Shown: piece by piece, positions 44,941-53,675 of the stretch
Numbering within the stretch: position 1 is the stretch's first letter
Layout: every line of letters begins with the position of its first letter
DNA from: Janthinobacterium sp. PC23-8
GTDB lineage: Bacteria; Pseudomonadota; Gammaproteobacteria; Burkholderiales; Burkholderiaceae_D
Reading direction: 5' to 3'
NCBI RefSeq assembly: GCF_002250505.1
Contig: NZ_NJGY01000001.1
Span: 1,360,489 to 1,424,488 of the forward strand
Length of the DNA: 64,000 bases
Translations under genes and position numbers: made by a program
Notes under the pieces: generated by a model
What the model was told of the DNA's origin: nothing
The model's input: the letters and a program-made list of their open reading frames with translations, nothing else
The model's database searches: none

Positions 44941-46383
44941 TCAGGAAAGGCGCGCCGCGCCAAAGCGCAGCACGGCGTCGACCAGCGCGTCGATATCGTG
45001 CGCGCGCGTGCGGTGGTTGACGATGGCGGCGCGGATCGCCAGCTGGCCGTCAATGGTGGTGGTCGATGGCGCGGCGATGCCCGATTCATGCAGGTCGGCG
45101 ACGATCTCGCGGTTGAAGGAGTCGCTGTCGCCCCCTGGCACGCCGCAGTGGCGCAAGCACACGATATTGAGCGTGACGGGCGCCAGCAGTTCCAGCTCGG
45201 GCGTCGCCTGCACGCGCGCTGCCAGGTAGCGCGCCAGCGCGCAGGTGTGGGCGATGGCCGCGCCCATGCGCTCGGCGCCATGTACCTTGAAGGTAAACCA
45301 GGTTTTCAGGGCGCGAAAGCCGCGCGACAGGTCGGGGCCGAAGTCGCACGGCCACGGCGAGCCGCCGGCCAGGCCGCGTGCCTCGCGGCGCAGATAGGCG
45401 GCCGGCGCGGCAAACGCCGCCAGATGGCGCGCACCGTCGCGCACCAGCAGAAAGCCCGCGTCATACGGCACCTGCCCCCATTTGTGAAAATCGAAGGCCA
45501 GCGAATCGGCCAGCTCGATGCCGGCCAGCAGCGGCGCCACCTCGGGCGAGAGCATGCCCAGCGCGCCATAGGCGCCGTCGACGTGGAACCACAGTTTTTC
45601 ACGCGCGGCCAGCGCCGCCAGCGCCGTCAAGTCGTCGATGGCGCCCGTATCGACGGTGCCGGCCGTGCCGGCGATAAAGAACGGCTTCAGGCCGGCCGCG
45701 CGGTCCAGCGCGATCGCCTGCGCCAACGCGGCCACATCGATCTGCTGCCTGCCATTGACGGCGATGCGGCGCAACGATGCCGTGCCCAAGCCGGACAAAT
45801 CCATCGCCTGGGCGATGCAGCCATGGGCGGCGGCCGAAGTGTAGGCTACCAGCGGCGCGTTCTTGACGCCACCCTGGCGCGCGGCCACGCCCAGCGCCTG
45901 GGTGCGCGCTACCAAAAGGCCCATCAGGTTGGCCATCGAGGTGCCGGTGACGAACACGCCGCTGGCCGTGTCGGGAAAGGTGAACAGTTCGCGCATCCAG
46001 CGGCAAATCTGGCGTTCCACTTCCACCGGCATCTGGCTGCGCCCGCCCACATTGGCGTTCAGGCCGGCGGCCAGCATCTCGGCCAGCATGCCGACCGGCG
46101 TGCCGCCGCCATGCACCCAGCCCATGAAACCGGGGTGGACATTGCCCACCGCGTAGGGCAGCACGTCGTGCATGAAGGTGGCGTGGGCGTCGGCCAGTTC
46201 GCCTGGCGCGCGCGGCAGCGGCTCGCCAAAGCTGGCGCGCGCCGTGGCCGGCGCCGGTTGCCAGACGGGGCGCGTGCGTATCTGCTGCGCATAGTCGAGC
46301 ATGTCGTCGAGCATGCGATGGCTTTGCGCGCGGAAGGCGTCCCAGTCTTGCGGGTCGAGAGAATCAGGGTCAGGCGGCAACAT
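44941..46383 (-). CDS. PLP-dependent amino acid decarboxylase (group II, aromatic type)
   Basis: The 480-residue protein belongs to the Pyridoxal_deC family: VHPGFMGWVHGGGTP, FVTGTSMANLMGLLVAR, D269 in FHVDGAYGA, which contacts the cofactor, and the Schiff-base lysine K301 in FDFHKWGQVPYD. Group II enzymes decarboxylate aromatic amino acids, glutamate or diaminobutyrate; this is closest in pattern to the aromatic type. Its partner is the ATP-grasp gene just downstream. The substrate cannot be read from sequence. Confidence 0.88.
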   Translation of the reverse strand: MLPPDPDSLDPQDWDAFRAQSHRMLDDMLDYAQQIRTRPVWQPAPATARASFGEPLPRAPGELADAHATFMHDVLPYAVGNVHPGFMGWVHGGGTPVGMLAEMLAAGLNANVGGRSQMPVEVERQICRWMRELFTFPDTASGVFVTGTSMANLMGLLVARTQALGVAARQGGVKNAPLVAYTSAAAHGCIAQAMDLSGLGTASLRRIAVNGRQQIDVAALAQAIALDRAAGLKPFFIAGTAGTVDTGAIDDLTALAALAAREKLWFHVDGAYGALGMLSPEVAPLLAGIELADSLAFDFHKWGQVPYDAGFLLVRDGARHLAAFAAPAAYLRREARGLAGGSPWPCDFGPDLSRGFRALKTWFTFKVHGAERMGAAIAHTCALARYLAARVQATPELELLAPVTLNIVCLRHCGVPGGDSDSFNREIVADLHESGIAAPSTTTIDGQLAIRAAIVNHRTRAHDIDALVDAVLRFGAARLS

Positions 46384-46482
46384 GGTAGCCCAGTACAGGA
46401 AGTTGATCGATTATCGCACCGCGCAGCCATCGCGTGGCGTCCTTGTCGCGACTTTACGGTTGCTGTGTGCGCCTGCGCGGCC

Positions 46483-47958
46483 CTATTCCAGGCTGCGCAG
46501 CGCCTCTTCCAACCCGGGATGGCGAAACACGAAGCCGTCGGCCAGCAGCCGGCGCGGCGCCACGCGCTGGCCTTCGACCAGCAGGTCGGCCTGTTCGCCC
46601 AGCAAGGCGCGCATCACAAAAGCCGGCGTCGGCATGAATGACGGGCGCCGCAGCACTTTGGCGGCGAGCCGCGCAAAGTCACCCTGGCGCAGCGCCTCCG
46701 GTGCGCAGAAGTTCCAGGCGCCGTTGATGTTGTCAACTGCGCTACCGTCTTCGCTGCGGCGCGCCAGGTGGGCGATGCCGCGTATCACATCGTGCACATG
46801 CACCCACGACAGCCACTGCCGGCCACTGCCCAGCGGCCCGCCGACGCCCAGGCGTATCGGCAGCAGCATCTGCGGCAAGGAACCCTGGTGGCCAAATACC
46901 AGGCCAAAGCGCATGCAAGCGACCTGCACGCCATATTGCCCGGCGCCTTGCGCGGCTGTTTCCCATTCACTGCACAGCTGCGACATGAAGATCGCTTGCG
47001 GGTTGCTGTCCTCGGCGAGCTCGGTATCGTCGCCCTGCGGCTGCACGCCGTAGTAGCCGATGGCCGACGCCGACAGCAGCACGCGCGGCTTGTGGCTGGC
47101 GTGCGCGATCCAGGCGATTACCTGCTGCGTCAGGCCGATGCGGCTGCGGCGCAAGGCGGCCTTGCGGGCCTCGGTCCAGCGCGCGCCGACGATGCGCGCG
47201 CCGGCCAGGTTGACCACCATGTCGATGCGTTCAGCATCACGCAGATCGGCCATGGCCGTAATGCAGCGCACCTTGCCATCGAACGTCCACGCCGCCTGCC
47301 TGGCCTGGCGCGTCAGTACCGTCACGGCGTGGCCATCGGCCAGCAAGGCGGCGACCAGCTGCTGGCCGATAAAGCCGGTGGCGCCCGTCACCAGCACCTG
47401 TTGCGGCGCGCTGGCGAAACGGATCGCCTCCACTGTGCGGCCCCCTTGTTTCACGCGTTTTCCCAGCTGCCAGGCCGCGTAGCCGTCGCGCAGGCCCGAC
47501 AAACCCACGCCCACGCCGCACAGGGCCAGGAACACGCTGAGCCAGCCGTAAGGCTGCCACACCAGCGCCGTCGGCAGGCTGCCCCAATCGGCGCTATTGA
47601 TGGCCAGCAAGGCGATAAAGGCGCCGGCATTGATCGCCAGCACCGTGTGCGTGACCCGCTCGGTGGCCGGCAGCAAGCGCGTGCGGTCTTCGACGACGAA
47701 GTCCCACAAGGTCAACACGATCTCCACGCTGAACACGATCACCAGCACCCAGGCCCAGGCGCCATGCCACTGCCAGGACGACAGGCCGGCAAACAGCAGG
47801 CTGTAGATCAGCGCGCGCACCGAATGGATGGCCAGTTCCAGCCGCGCCGACTTCTTTTGCGGCAGCGCCTCGGTGATCTCATGGTGGTAGATGGTGTCAA
47901 AGGCGCCCAGGCAGCCTTGAGCCGCCATCAGTTGCAGGGCCAGCAGATGCGTATTCAT
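46483..47958 (-). CDS. Membrane domain fused to TIGR01777-type SDR epimerase
   Basis: The 491-residue protein has an N-terminal membrane part of four or so helices (to about residue 170, with LLFAGLSSWQW and WLSVFLALCGVGVGLSGL) and a C-terminal YfcH/SulA-like SDR: VLVTGATGFIGQQLVAALLA, MVVNLAGARI, LLSASAIGYYG and the WLSWVHVHDVIRGIAHL segment. SDR partners of this kind are usually free-standing. It is the last gene of the lipid operon and overlaps the DUF4166 stop by ATGA. It may act on a membrane lipid intermediate. Confidence 0.88.
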   Translation of the reverse strand: MNTHLLALQLMAAQGCLGAFDTIYHHEITEALPQKKSARLELAIHSVRALIYSLLFAGLSSWQWHGAWAWVLVIVFSVEIVLTLWDFVVEDRTRLLPATERVTHTVLAINAGAFIALLAINSADWGSLPTALVWQPYGWLSVFLALCGVGVGLSGLRDGYAAWQLGKRVKQGGRTVEAIRFASAPQQVLVTGATGFIGQQLVAALLADGHAVTVLTRQARQAAWTFDGKVRCITAMADLRDAERIDMVVNLAGARIVGARWTEARKAALRRSRIGLTQQVIAWIAHASHKPRVLLSASAIGYYGVQPQGDDTELAEDSNPQAIFMSQLCSEWETAAQGAGQYGVQVACMRFGLVFGHQGSLPQMLLPIRLGVGGPLGSGRQWLSWVHVHDVIRGIAHLARRSEDGSAVDNINGAWNFCAPEALRQGDFARLAAKVLRRPSFMPTPAFVMRALLGEQADLLVEGQRVAPRRLLADGFVFRHPGLEEALRSLE

Positions 47959-48599
47959 GGTGTATCCTTGTCGGTGTCGGGGCCGGCCGCTTCGCGAAAC
48001 ACGCCGACCTGGGTAAAGGTAGTGCCGAACAGGGCGTGGCGGATCTCGATGCGGATATTGAATTGCTGCCGGTTGTCGTTGCGGTGGCACAAATAGGTCT
48101 TGCCGGGCGTGAGCAGGCCGGGCAGCGGCATGCGCCAGCCGAACAGGTCGAGAAAATAGCCGTCGCTGGTAAAGTACAGATTGCCTTCGCGGATATCGAG
48201 CACCAGCTTCATGCCCAGTCCCATGCCCACGTATTCGAGCACCTCGCCTTTTTCGCTCTCGGCCATATAGGACGTGAAGCGTATCGGTTTGCGCTGGTGC
48301 AGGCGATAGGTGCGCTGCTTGAAAATGTGCGGGCAACCGGGGCGCGAATAGACTTCGATATCGACCGGAACATCGTGATCGTCATGCGGAATCAGCGCGC
48401 CGTTGATAAACGGCCGCGTGATCCAGCCCAGCAGTTTGCCCAGGCGCGAGCTGCTGAGTTCACTGAGTTCGCCCCGGTAGTACAAGGGCTGGCCCGGCGC
48501 CGGATTTTTTTCGAAGCGGCGGCGGATATCGGGGTGCAGGTTCAGCCACGCATCGCCCATGACCTTCCTGAACAGTTCGCCTTCGGACGGTGCGTTCAT
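47955..48599 (-). CDS. DUF4166 protein
   Basis: The 214-residue protein matches DUF4166, a domain often found alone or fused to SDR epimerases: LFRKVMGDAWLNLHPDIRRR, then LSSSRLGKLLGWITRPFI and a C-terminal FGTTFTQVGVFRE. Its function is unknown. The gene is coupled to the membrane-SDR gene by a 4-bp overlap, which agrees with the fusions seen in this family. It starts 52 bp after the acyl desaturase. Confidence 0.85.
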   Translation of the reverse strand: MNAPSEGELFRKVMGDAWLNLHPDIRRRFEKNPAPGQPLYYRGELSELSSSRLGKLLGWITRPFINGALIPHDDHDVPVDIEVYSRPGCPHIFKQRTYRLHQRKPIRFTSYMAESEKGEVLEYVGMGLGMKLVLDIREGNLYFTSDGYFLDLFGWRMPLPGLLTPGKTYLCHRNDNRQQFNIRIEIRHALFGTTFTQVGVFREAAGPDTDKDTP

Positions 48600-48651
48600 G
48601 ATTGGGCCTTTTGGGCTTTGGCTGGTTGGTCTTGCGTATTGAGGATCTGAG

Positions 48652-49794
48652 TCAAGCGCGAGTCCTTACGATGCAAGGTGACGAAGCCGGCGGCCGCTGG
48701 CCCATGGCTTTCAAAAACTGCTGCTGCGAGGCGTGCAGCTGCAGGTAGCCGATCTCGCGGTAGCGCAAGCCATGGCGCGGCGCCAGTTCGGCGATGATGC
48801 GCGCCAGTGCCGGATAATGGCGGTGATTCCAGGTCGGGAACAGATGGTGGGTCAGGTGCAAATTCAGGCCGCCGAGCCAGTATCCCAGCCAGCGCAAGGC
48901 GCGCGGCTTCGGCGTCCAGTCGCAGGTGGTGTAAAACGTGTGCTGGTACCAGTCGTGCGGCAAGGTGCCGTCTTCACCGGGCTGGAAGAAGTCGACCTCG
49001 GCCCAGTGCGTGCCCAGAATCAGCGCCACCAGCACGCAGGAGGCGATCATCTGCCCCAGCAGATAGGCGCCCAGCAGCGTGCCCCAGGCGATGCCCTGCC
49101 CTTGCATCACCCAGACCGGCAGCGCCAGCATCAGCGCCACATGACCCAGCTTCCAGCCCAGGAACGCGGCCCAGCCGCGCCAGCCCTGCAGCCGGCTGTG
49201 GGCCGCCACCGGCGTCTTGCCGAAGCGGTCCAGCCAGTCGCCATACCAGTTCAGGTACGGCAGCGACAGCGCGGCGATCACCGGCCAGTACAGGTATTGA
49301 TAGCGGTACTGCGGCGACCAGCTCTGGTACGGCGTCTGGCGCAAAAAAGGATTCGGCTCCGTGTCGAGGTCATAGCCTTCGACGTTGGCGTAAGTATGGT
49401 GGAAGTGGACATGGCGGATGGTCCAGAAGTCCATGTCCACGCCCACCGGCAGGCTGACCAGGCGTGTGAGCAGCCGGTTCAGCGGGCCGCGCCGGAACAT
49501 GGCGCTGTGGGCGCCGTCGTGCAGGCTGTTCATGGCCAGCACCATGGCGGTGACCACGCAGGCGACATAGCTGGCGACAAAGCCGAGGTTAGCGCCGGCG
49601 CGCAGGGCCAGCACATACAGCAGCGCAGCTGTTACCGTCAGAGCGATGGCCTTGAGATGGATGCGCCAGTCGGCAAAGCGGTGAGTGGAGGCCGCCGCCA
49701 GGTAGGCGTCGGCCCGCTCGCGCAGTTCGCGCCGGAAGGCCGAATCGCGCGCCGGGGCAAAGCGCAGCGGCGGCAGGGACTTCGGCGCCGTCAT
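48652..49794 (-). CDS. Membrane fatty acid desaturase
   Basis: The 380-residue integral membrane protein has three histidine boxes of the diiron desaturases: HDGAH (92-96), HVHFHH (128-133) and LHLTHH (312-317), with hydrophobic segments between. These enzymes insert double bonds into acyl chains. The ATG overlaps the upstream stop (ATGA at 49791-49794). In this operon it may modify the product of the condensing enzyme rather than bulk membrane lipid. Confidence 0.93.
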   Translation of the reverse strand: MTAPKSLPPLRFAPARDSAFRRELRERADAYLAAASTHRFADWRIHLKAIALTVTAALLYVLALRAGANLGFVASYVACVVTAMVLAMNSLHDGAHSAMFRRGPLNRLLTRLVSLPVGVDMDFWTIRHVHFHHTYANVEGYDLDTEPNPFLRQTPYQSWSPQYRYQYLYWPVIAALSLPYLNWYGDWLDRFGKTPVAAHSRLQGWRGWAAFLGWKLGHVALMLALPVWVMQGQGIAWGTLLGAYLLGQMIASCVLVALILGTHWAEVDFFQPGEDGTLPHDWYQHTFYTTCDWTPKPRALRWLGYWLGGLNLHLTHHLFPTWNHRHYPALARIIAELAPRHGLRYREIGYLQLHASQQQFLKAMGQRPPASSPCIVRTRA

Positions 49795-50909
49795 GCGCGG
49801 CGGCCCTCCCGCGCCGGCCACCACAGGCGGCGCGCGCCATCGAGACCATGCAGCAGCAGCAAGCCAAAAAACACCATGCCCCAGGCGTCGCGCGCGCCCT
49901 GCCCGAACAGGAACAGCAGCGGCGCGGCAAGGGAGATGCCAACCCAGGCCAGCACGCCCCAGCGGCGCGCGTCCGACAGGCCGCCCAGCGCCAGGGTGCC
50001 GCCAAAGATCAGCGCAAACAAGGTCGCCTGCTGCCAGGCGACTAGCGCCGCTTCGTGGTTGACGTAATAGATTACCAGGCCAAACAGGATCACCCCGCCT
50101 GCGCCTATATACGGCTCCGGTACGTGAAACACGCCGCGCGACTGCCAGTGGGGAAAGCGCGCGCGCAGCCATTTGAACAGTTTGCCATTGCTGGCCAGCA
50201 GCGGGTTGTGGGTGGTCGTCGTGCCTTGCACGCCATAGCGCATCTCCACGCCTTCGAGTTCGGGCTGGAAGCTGCCGAACAATTGATCCCACAGCAGCAG
50301 GGTGCCGCCAAAATTGCGGTTGATATAGCGCTTGTCGGTGCCGTGATGGACCCGGTGGTGCGAAGGGGTGACCATGAATTTGTCGAGGATGCCGGATTTG
50401 TTGACCAGCGCATTGTGGTTGTAGAACTGCACCGAGTAATGCACCGACGAGACGACCAGGAACACTTCCAGCGGCACGCCCAGCACGGCCAGGATGGCGA
50501 TGAAGGGAAAATTGGTCAGCGACGAGTACCAGGAATTGCGCACGCCCAGCGACAAGTTGAAATGCTCGCCCTGGTGGTGCACCACGTGCACGCCCCACAG
50601 CAGCGGTATTTTGTGGTGCAGGCGGTGCATCCAGTAAAAGCACAGGTCCCAGGCGACGAAGGCGAACAGCCATTGCGCGGCCACCGGCCACTGGTCGACG
50701 AGATGCAGGTTGGCGTGGCGCAGCAGCAGCGCAAAGGCCGCCACTTCGACGCCGCGAAACACCCACATCAGGATATGGCCGGAATTGAGGTTGAAGATCA
50801 CGTCCTTCCATGGCACCGGCGTCTTGCGTACCCATTTGAGTATCAACAGTTCGATCAGCACGAAGGCGAGCATGACCACGAAGGTCAGGGCAAAAGGATT
50901 GAGAGTCAT
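49791..50909 (-). CDS. Sterol desaturase/fatty acid hydroxylase family protein
   Basis: The 372-residue protein has N-terminal membrane helices and the diiron FA_hydroxylase histidine clusters: HRLHH (95-99), HVVHH (108-112) and HHRVHH (184-189), with a DKRYINRNFGG segment after. Members hydroxylate or desaturate sterol-like or acyl substrates. The C-terminal 120 residues add three more membrane helices. It is coupled by ATGA to both neighbours, PAP2 upstream and the desaturase downstream. Confidence 0.93.
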   Translation of the reverse strand: MTLNPFALTFVVMLAFVLIELLILKWVRKTPVPWKDVIFNLNSGHILMWVFRGVEVAAFALLLRHANLHLVDQWPVAAQWLFAFVAWDLCFYWMHRLHHKIPLLWGVHVVHHQGEHFNLSLGVRNSWYSSLTNFPFIAILAVLGVPLEVFLVVSSVHYSVQFYNHNALVNKSGILDKFMVTPSHHRVHHGTDKRYINRNFGGTLLLWDQLFGSFQPELEGVEMRYGVQGTTTTHNPLLASNGKLFKWLRARFPHWQSRGVFHVPEPYIGAGGVILFGLVIYYVNHEAALVAWQQATLFALIFGGTLALGGLSDARRWGVLAWVGISLAAPLLFLFGQGARDAWGMVFFGLLLLHGLDGARRLWWPAREGRRA

Positions 50910-51541
50910 GGTGCAATTTGCTGAGCAATATCACGGCGATCTGCCGAGGATACGCGCATTTGCGCCAGCGCGCCGCCCGCCAGGCCCACCAGCAGGCCGG
51001 CGCCCAGGTCGATGCTGACATGCCGGCGCAGCGCGATAATGGCGTAGCAGATGCCCAGCGCCAGCAGCACGGCCAGCACGCTGCGCACTGGATGTTCACG
51101 TTCGAGCAGCGCCCAGGCGCACAGCAGGGTCAAGGCGCCATGCAGCGAAGGCAGGCAGTTTTGCGTGGAGTCCATCGCCTGCAGCATGCGCAGCAACTGG
51201 GTGCTCCAGCCGGCGCCGTCACCGACCGGCGGATACGCCAGCGTGGTCGGATACAGCAAAAACACCACGCCGCAGATGAGCGCCGACATGGCCATGGCGC
51301 GCGCCAGAGCGCGCACGCGCGCCGGGCTGACCACCAGGTAGGTACAGGGGATCAGGATAAAAAAAGACAGGTACAACCAGATCGCCGTGTCGCTGTAGGC
51401 AATCGCGCGGTCGATGAACGTCTCGGGCAACAGCTGAGGCAACAGCGTGCCCTGCCCCTGTAACCAGTCGCTGGAAAAGTAAACCAGGCCGACGCTGCCC
51501 CAGCCGGCCAGCAGATACAGCAAACGCGTAAAAAAAGTCAT
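50906..51541 (-). CDS. PAP2-family membrane phosphatase
   Basis: The 211-residue polytopic protein has the PAP2 motifs PSLHGAL (131-137) and RRHVSIDLG (172-180). The N-terminal KxxxxxxRP motif is not evident. Family members remove phosphate from lipid phosphates such as phosphatidic acid or undecaprenyl pyrophosphate. In this operon it may release a free alcohol or diacylglycerol-type acceptor. ATGA overlaps couple it to both neighbours. Confidence 0.85.
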   Translation of the reverse strand: MTFFTRLLYLLAGWGSVGLVYFSSDWLQGQGTLLPQLLPETFIDRAIAYSDTAIWLYLSFFILIPCTYLVVSPARVRALARAMAMSALICGVVFLLYPTTLAYPPVGDGAGWSTQLLRMLQAMDSTQNCLPSLHGALTLLCAWALLEREHPVRSVLAVLLALGICYAIIALRRHVSIDLGAGLLVGLAGGALAQMRVSSADRRDIAQQIAP

Positions 51542-52836
51542 GGCAAAGGCAGACGCCGGATGCGGCGCCGTTTCATGGTGGGATCAAAGGCGGGCAATTC
51601 GCCGCTGACGCGCCAGTGCAGGCGCTCGACGTCCACGCCCAGGCCGCGCAATACGCCTTCCAGGTGCGCACGCAACGCCTCCAGGCCGGCAGCATCCTGC
51701 GCCGCATGCAGCTGCAAGCTGGCCGCGCCCTGCTGCACCAGGCGGTAATCGCCATCGACCGGCAAGGCTTGCGCAAAGGCGCGCGTGAGCACATCGGCAA
51801 ACACGTCCACCGTGGCGTTTGCGCCTTGCCGGGACGGCAGCACCAGCATGTCGTCGCAGCGCCCTTCGATGCCGTCGATGGCGCGCGTGACGCGGCCACA
51901 CGGGCAGGGCGTGGCACGCGCCAGCAAAATATCGTCGAGCCGGTAGCGCACGATGGGCTGCGTGATGCGGGTAAAGTCGGTAATCACGGGCACGAAGCGG
52001 CGCTGCTCGAGGTCCAGCCACTGCGGCTCGACATGCACATATTCCTCGTTCAGATGCAGCACGCCGTGTTCGCAGGTACTGGCCAAAAACCCTTCGGTGG
52101 CCTGGTAGATTTCATGCACCTCGCCAAACGCCTGCACGATCAGCGCGCGGTCCTGCGGCTCCAGCACTTCGGCCACCGAGATGACTTTTTTCGGCGCCAG
52201 CGCCAGGCGCCCCGCGATCACGCCCAGCGCGAGCTGGCGCAGCACCTGGGCTGGCGCCACGATCACGGACGGCTGGTAGGCCACCAGTTCGGTGCACAGC
52301 GCGTCGAACGGCTGGAACAGGTCGTAAAACGCAAACGTCAACCATGGCGAGCGCACGGCCGTGTACAGATTGCTGTTCGCGCGCAAAAACAGCGCCACCC
52401 GCTCGCCCGAAAACAGGCCATCGGGCAGCGCCTTGGCCAGCATCACGCCGGCCCACTGCGCTTTTTCACGGGGGCTGACGGCAAACACGGCGCGCTGCGA
52501 CGAAGTGCCCGACGACAGGCCCACCGTGATGTCGCCCACGGCCGGCGTGAAGTCGCGGCTGCGCTCGGCCGCCATGGCCGCCTCCATTGCCTGGCCCAGC
52601 TTGATCCCTGCCGTGTTCATGGCGTCGAAATGCTCGAGCATCAGCGCCTTGTTCATGGTCGGCCACCTGGCCAGCGGCAGGTCGCGGAACGGCGCGAAGT
52701 AGGTGCTGCGCGCGCACAGCCTGTCGATAAAACGCGCCAGCCGGCGCCGTTGCCAGGCGTCCAGCCGCGCGCGATCGGCAAAGCGCAGGCGGCGCGTGCG
52801 CCAGTAGGCCAGCAGCAGCCAGAGTATGCGCTTCAA
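51538..52836 (-). CDS. F390-synthetase-like adenylate-forming enzyme
   Basis: The 432-residue protein resembles phenylacetate-CoA ligase and coenzyme F390 synthetase relatives: VGLSSGTSSQRAVFAVSPRE is the phosphate-binding loop, YQATEGFLASTCEHG the adenine region, and IVRYRLDDILL the adenylation core motif. Such enzymes activate a carboxylate as acyl-AMP. The start is a TTG at 52836 overlapping the MBL stop (TTGA). In Ole pathways, OleC also uses ATP-dependent adenylation, which makes this a possible functional substitute; the families are different. Confidence 0.83.
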   Translation of the reverse strand: MKRILWLLLAYWRTRRLRFADRARLDAWQRRRLARFIDRLCARSTYFAPFRDLPLARWPTMNKALMLEHFDAMNTAGIKLGQAMEAAMAAERSRDFTPAVGDITVGLSSGTSSQRAVFAVSPREKAQWAGVMLAKALPDGLFSGERVALFLRANSNLYTAVRSPWLTFAFYDLFQPFDALCTELVAYQPSVIVAPAQVLRQLALGVIAGRLALAPKKVISVAEVLEPQDRALIVQAFGEVHEIYQATEGFLASTCEHGVLHLNEEYVHVEPQWLDLEQRRFVPVITDFTRITQPIVRYRLDDILLARATPCPCGRVTRAIDGIEGRCDDMLVLPSRQGANATVDVFADVLTRAFAQALPVDGDYRLVQQGAASLQLHAAQDAAGLEALRAHLEGVLRGLGVDVERLHWRVSGELPAFDPTMKRRRIRRLPLP

Positions 52837-53675
52837 GGCCGGCCCGCCACGGGCAAAGTCAAAGGCGCGTAATCGTCCGTGTCTTCATGGGTGATGCGGA
52901 TGCGCGCCTGGCCGCCCCGGTGCAGCTGGTGCAGGCGCTGCAAGGTCTCGTAGTAGGGGGCGCGCTTGTGCTGGATGATGAACGACAGCTCGGACGGGCC
53001 GCGCAGCTGCTGGAAGCTTTCCGGCACCCAGGCCGCGTCCGAGGCCAGCAGTGTCCAGCCACTGTCCTGCAGCACAAAAGCGCCCAGGTGGCCGATGGCG
53101 TGGCCGGGCAGTTCGACGATGTAAATCTCGCCGGTGCCGCTGACATCGCGCCCCCTGGTGAACGGCTGCAGCGCGGCCGGCAAGGCTGTCTCGGGTACGC
53201 TGTCGACAAACGCCAGGCGATCGGCAACGTCTGCCGGCAGCAGCTCGGGCACAAAAGCCTGGCGCACGGCCGCAATGCCCGACAGGCCGCGCACGGCGTC
53301 CCAGCCGGTTCTGGAGGCCATCAGCCGCGCCCTGGGAAAATCGCGCATGCCGGCGATATGGTCGGCATGGAAATGCGACAGCAACAGGGTGTGGATATCG
53401 CCGGGCGCCACGCCATGGGCGCGCAGCTGGCCCCGCAAGGACTCATTGTCGTCAAAAAAGATCGGCGTGACCCAGGCGTACATGCGGTACACGCCCTTGG
53501 CCGTGGCGCTGCGGAAGTGTTCGGCGTAGCCCGTGTCCCACAGGTACAGGCCGGCGCGCGTGTCGATCAGGTAGGCGCGCGACGGGAAGCAGCGGCTGGC
53601 AAGGCCACTGCCTTTCAGTACCATGCAGGAGGGGTGGGTACAGTGACCGACGCGAAAGGCGGTGATGCTAGCCAT
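52833..53675 (-). CDS. Metallo-beta-lactamase-fold hydrolase
   Basis: The 280-residue protein has the zinc motif SHFHADHIAGM (H101, H103, D105, H106), a later GHAIGHLGAFVLQ histidine and WTLLASDAAW with the bridging aspartate, as in MBL-fold lactonases and thioesterases. No signal peptide is seen. The ATG at 53675 overlaps the epimerase stop by 8 bp. It may hydrolyse a thioester or lactone formed by the other enzymes. Confidence 0.9.
   Translation of the reverse strand: MASITAFRVGHCTHPSCMVLKGSGLASRCFPSRAYLIDTRAGLYLWDTGYAEHFRSATAKGVYRMYAWVTPIFFDDNESLRGQLRAHGVAPGDIHTLLLSHFHADHIAGMRDFPRARLMASRTGWDAVRGLSGIAAVRQAFVPELLPADVADRLAFVDSVPETALPAALQPFTRGRDVSGTGEIYIVELPGHAIGHLGAFVLQDSGWTLLASDAAWVPESFQQLRGPSELSFIIQHKRAPYYETLQRLHQLHRGGQARIRITHEDTDDYAPLTLPVAGRP

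Noticed and set aside
44461..46641. 726-codon plus-strand frame opposite the ATP-grasp and decarboxylase genes
   Set aside because: It is a shadow of two genes with intact catalytic motifs on the minus strand.
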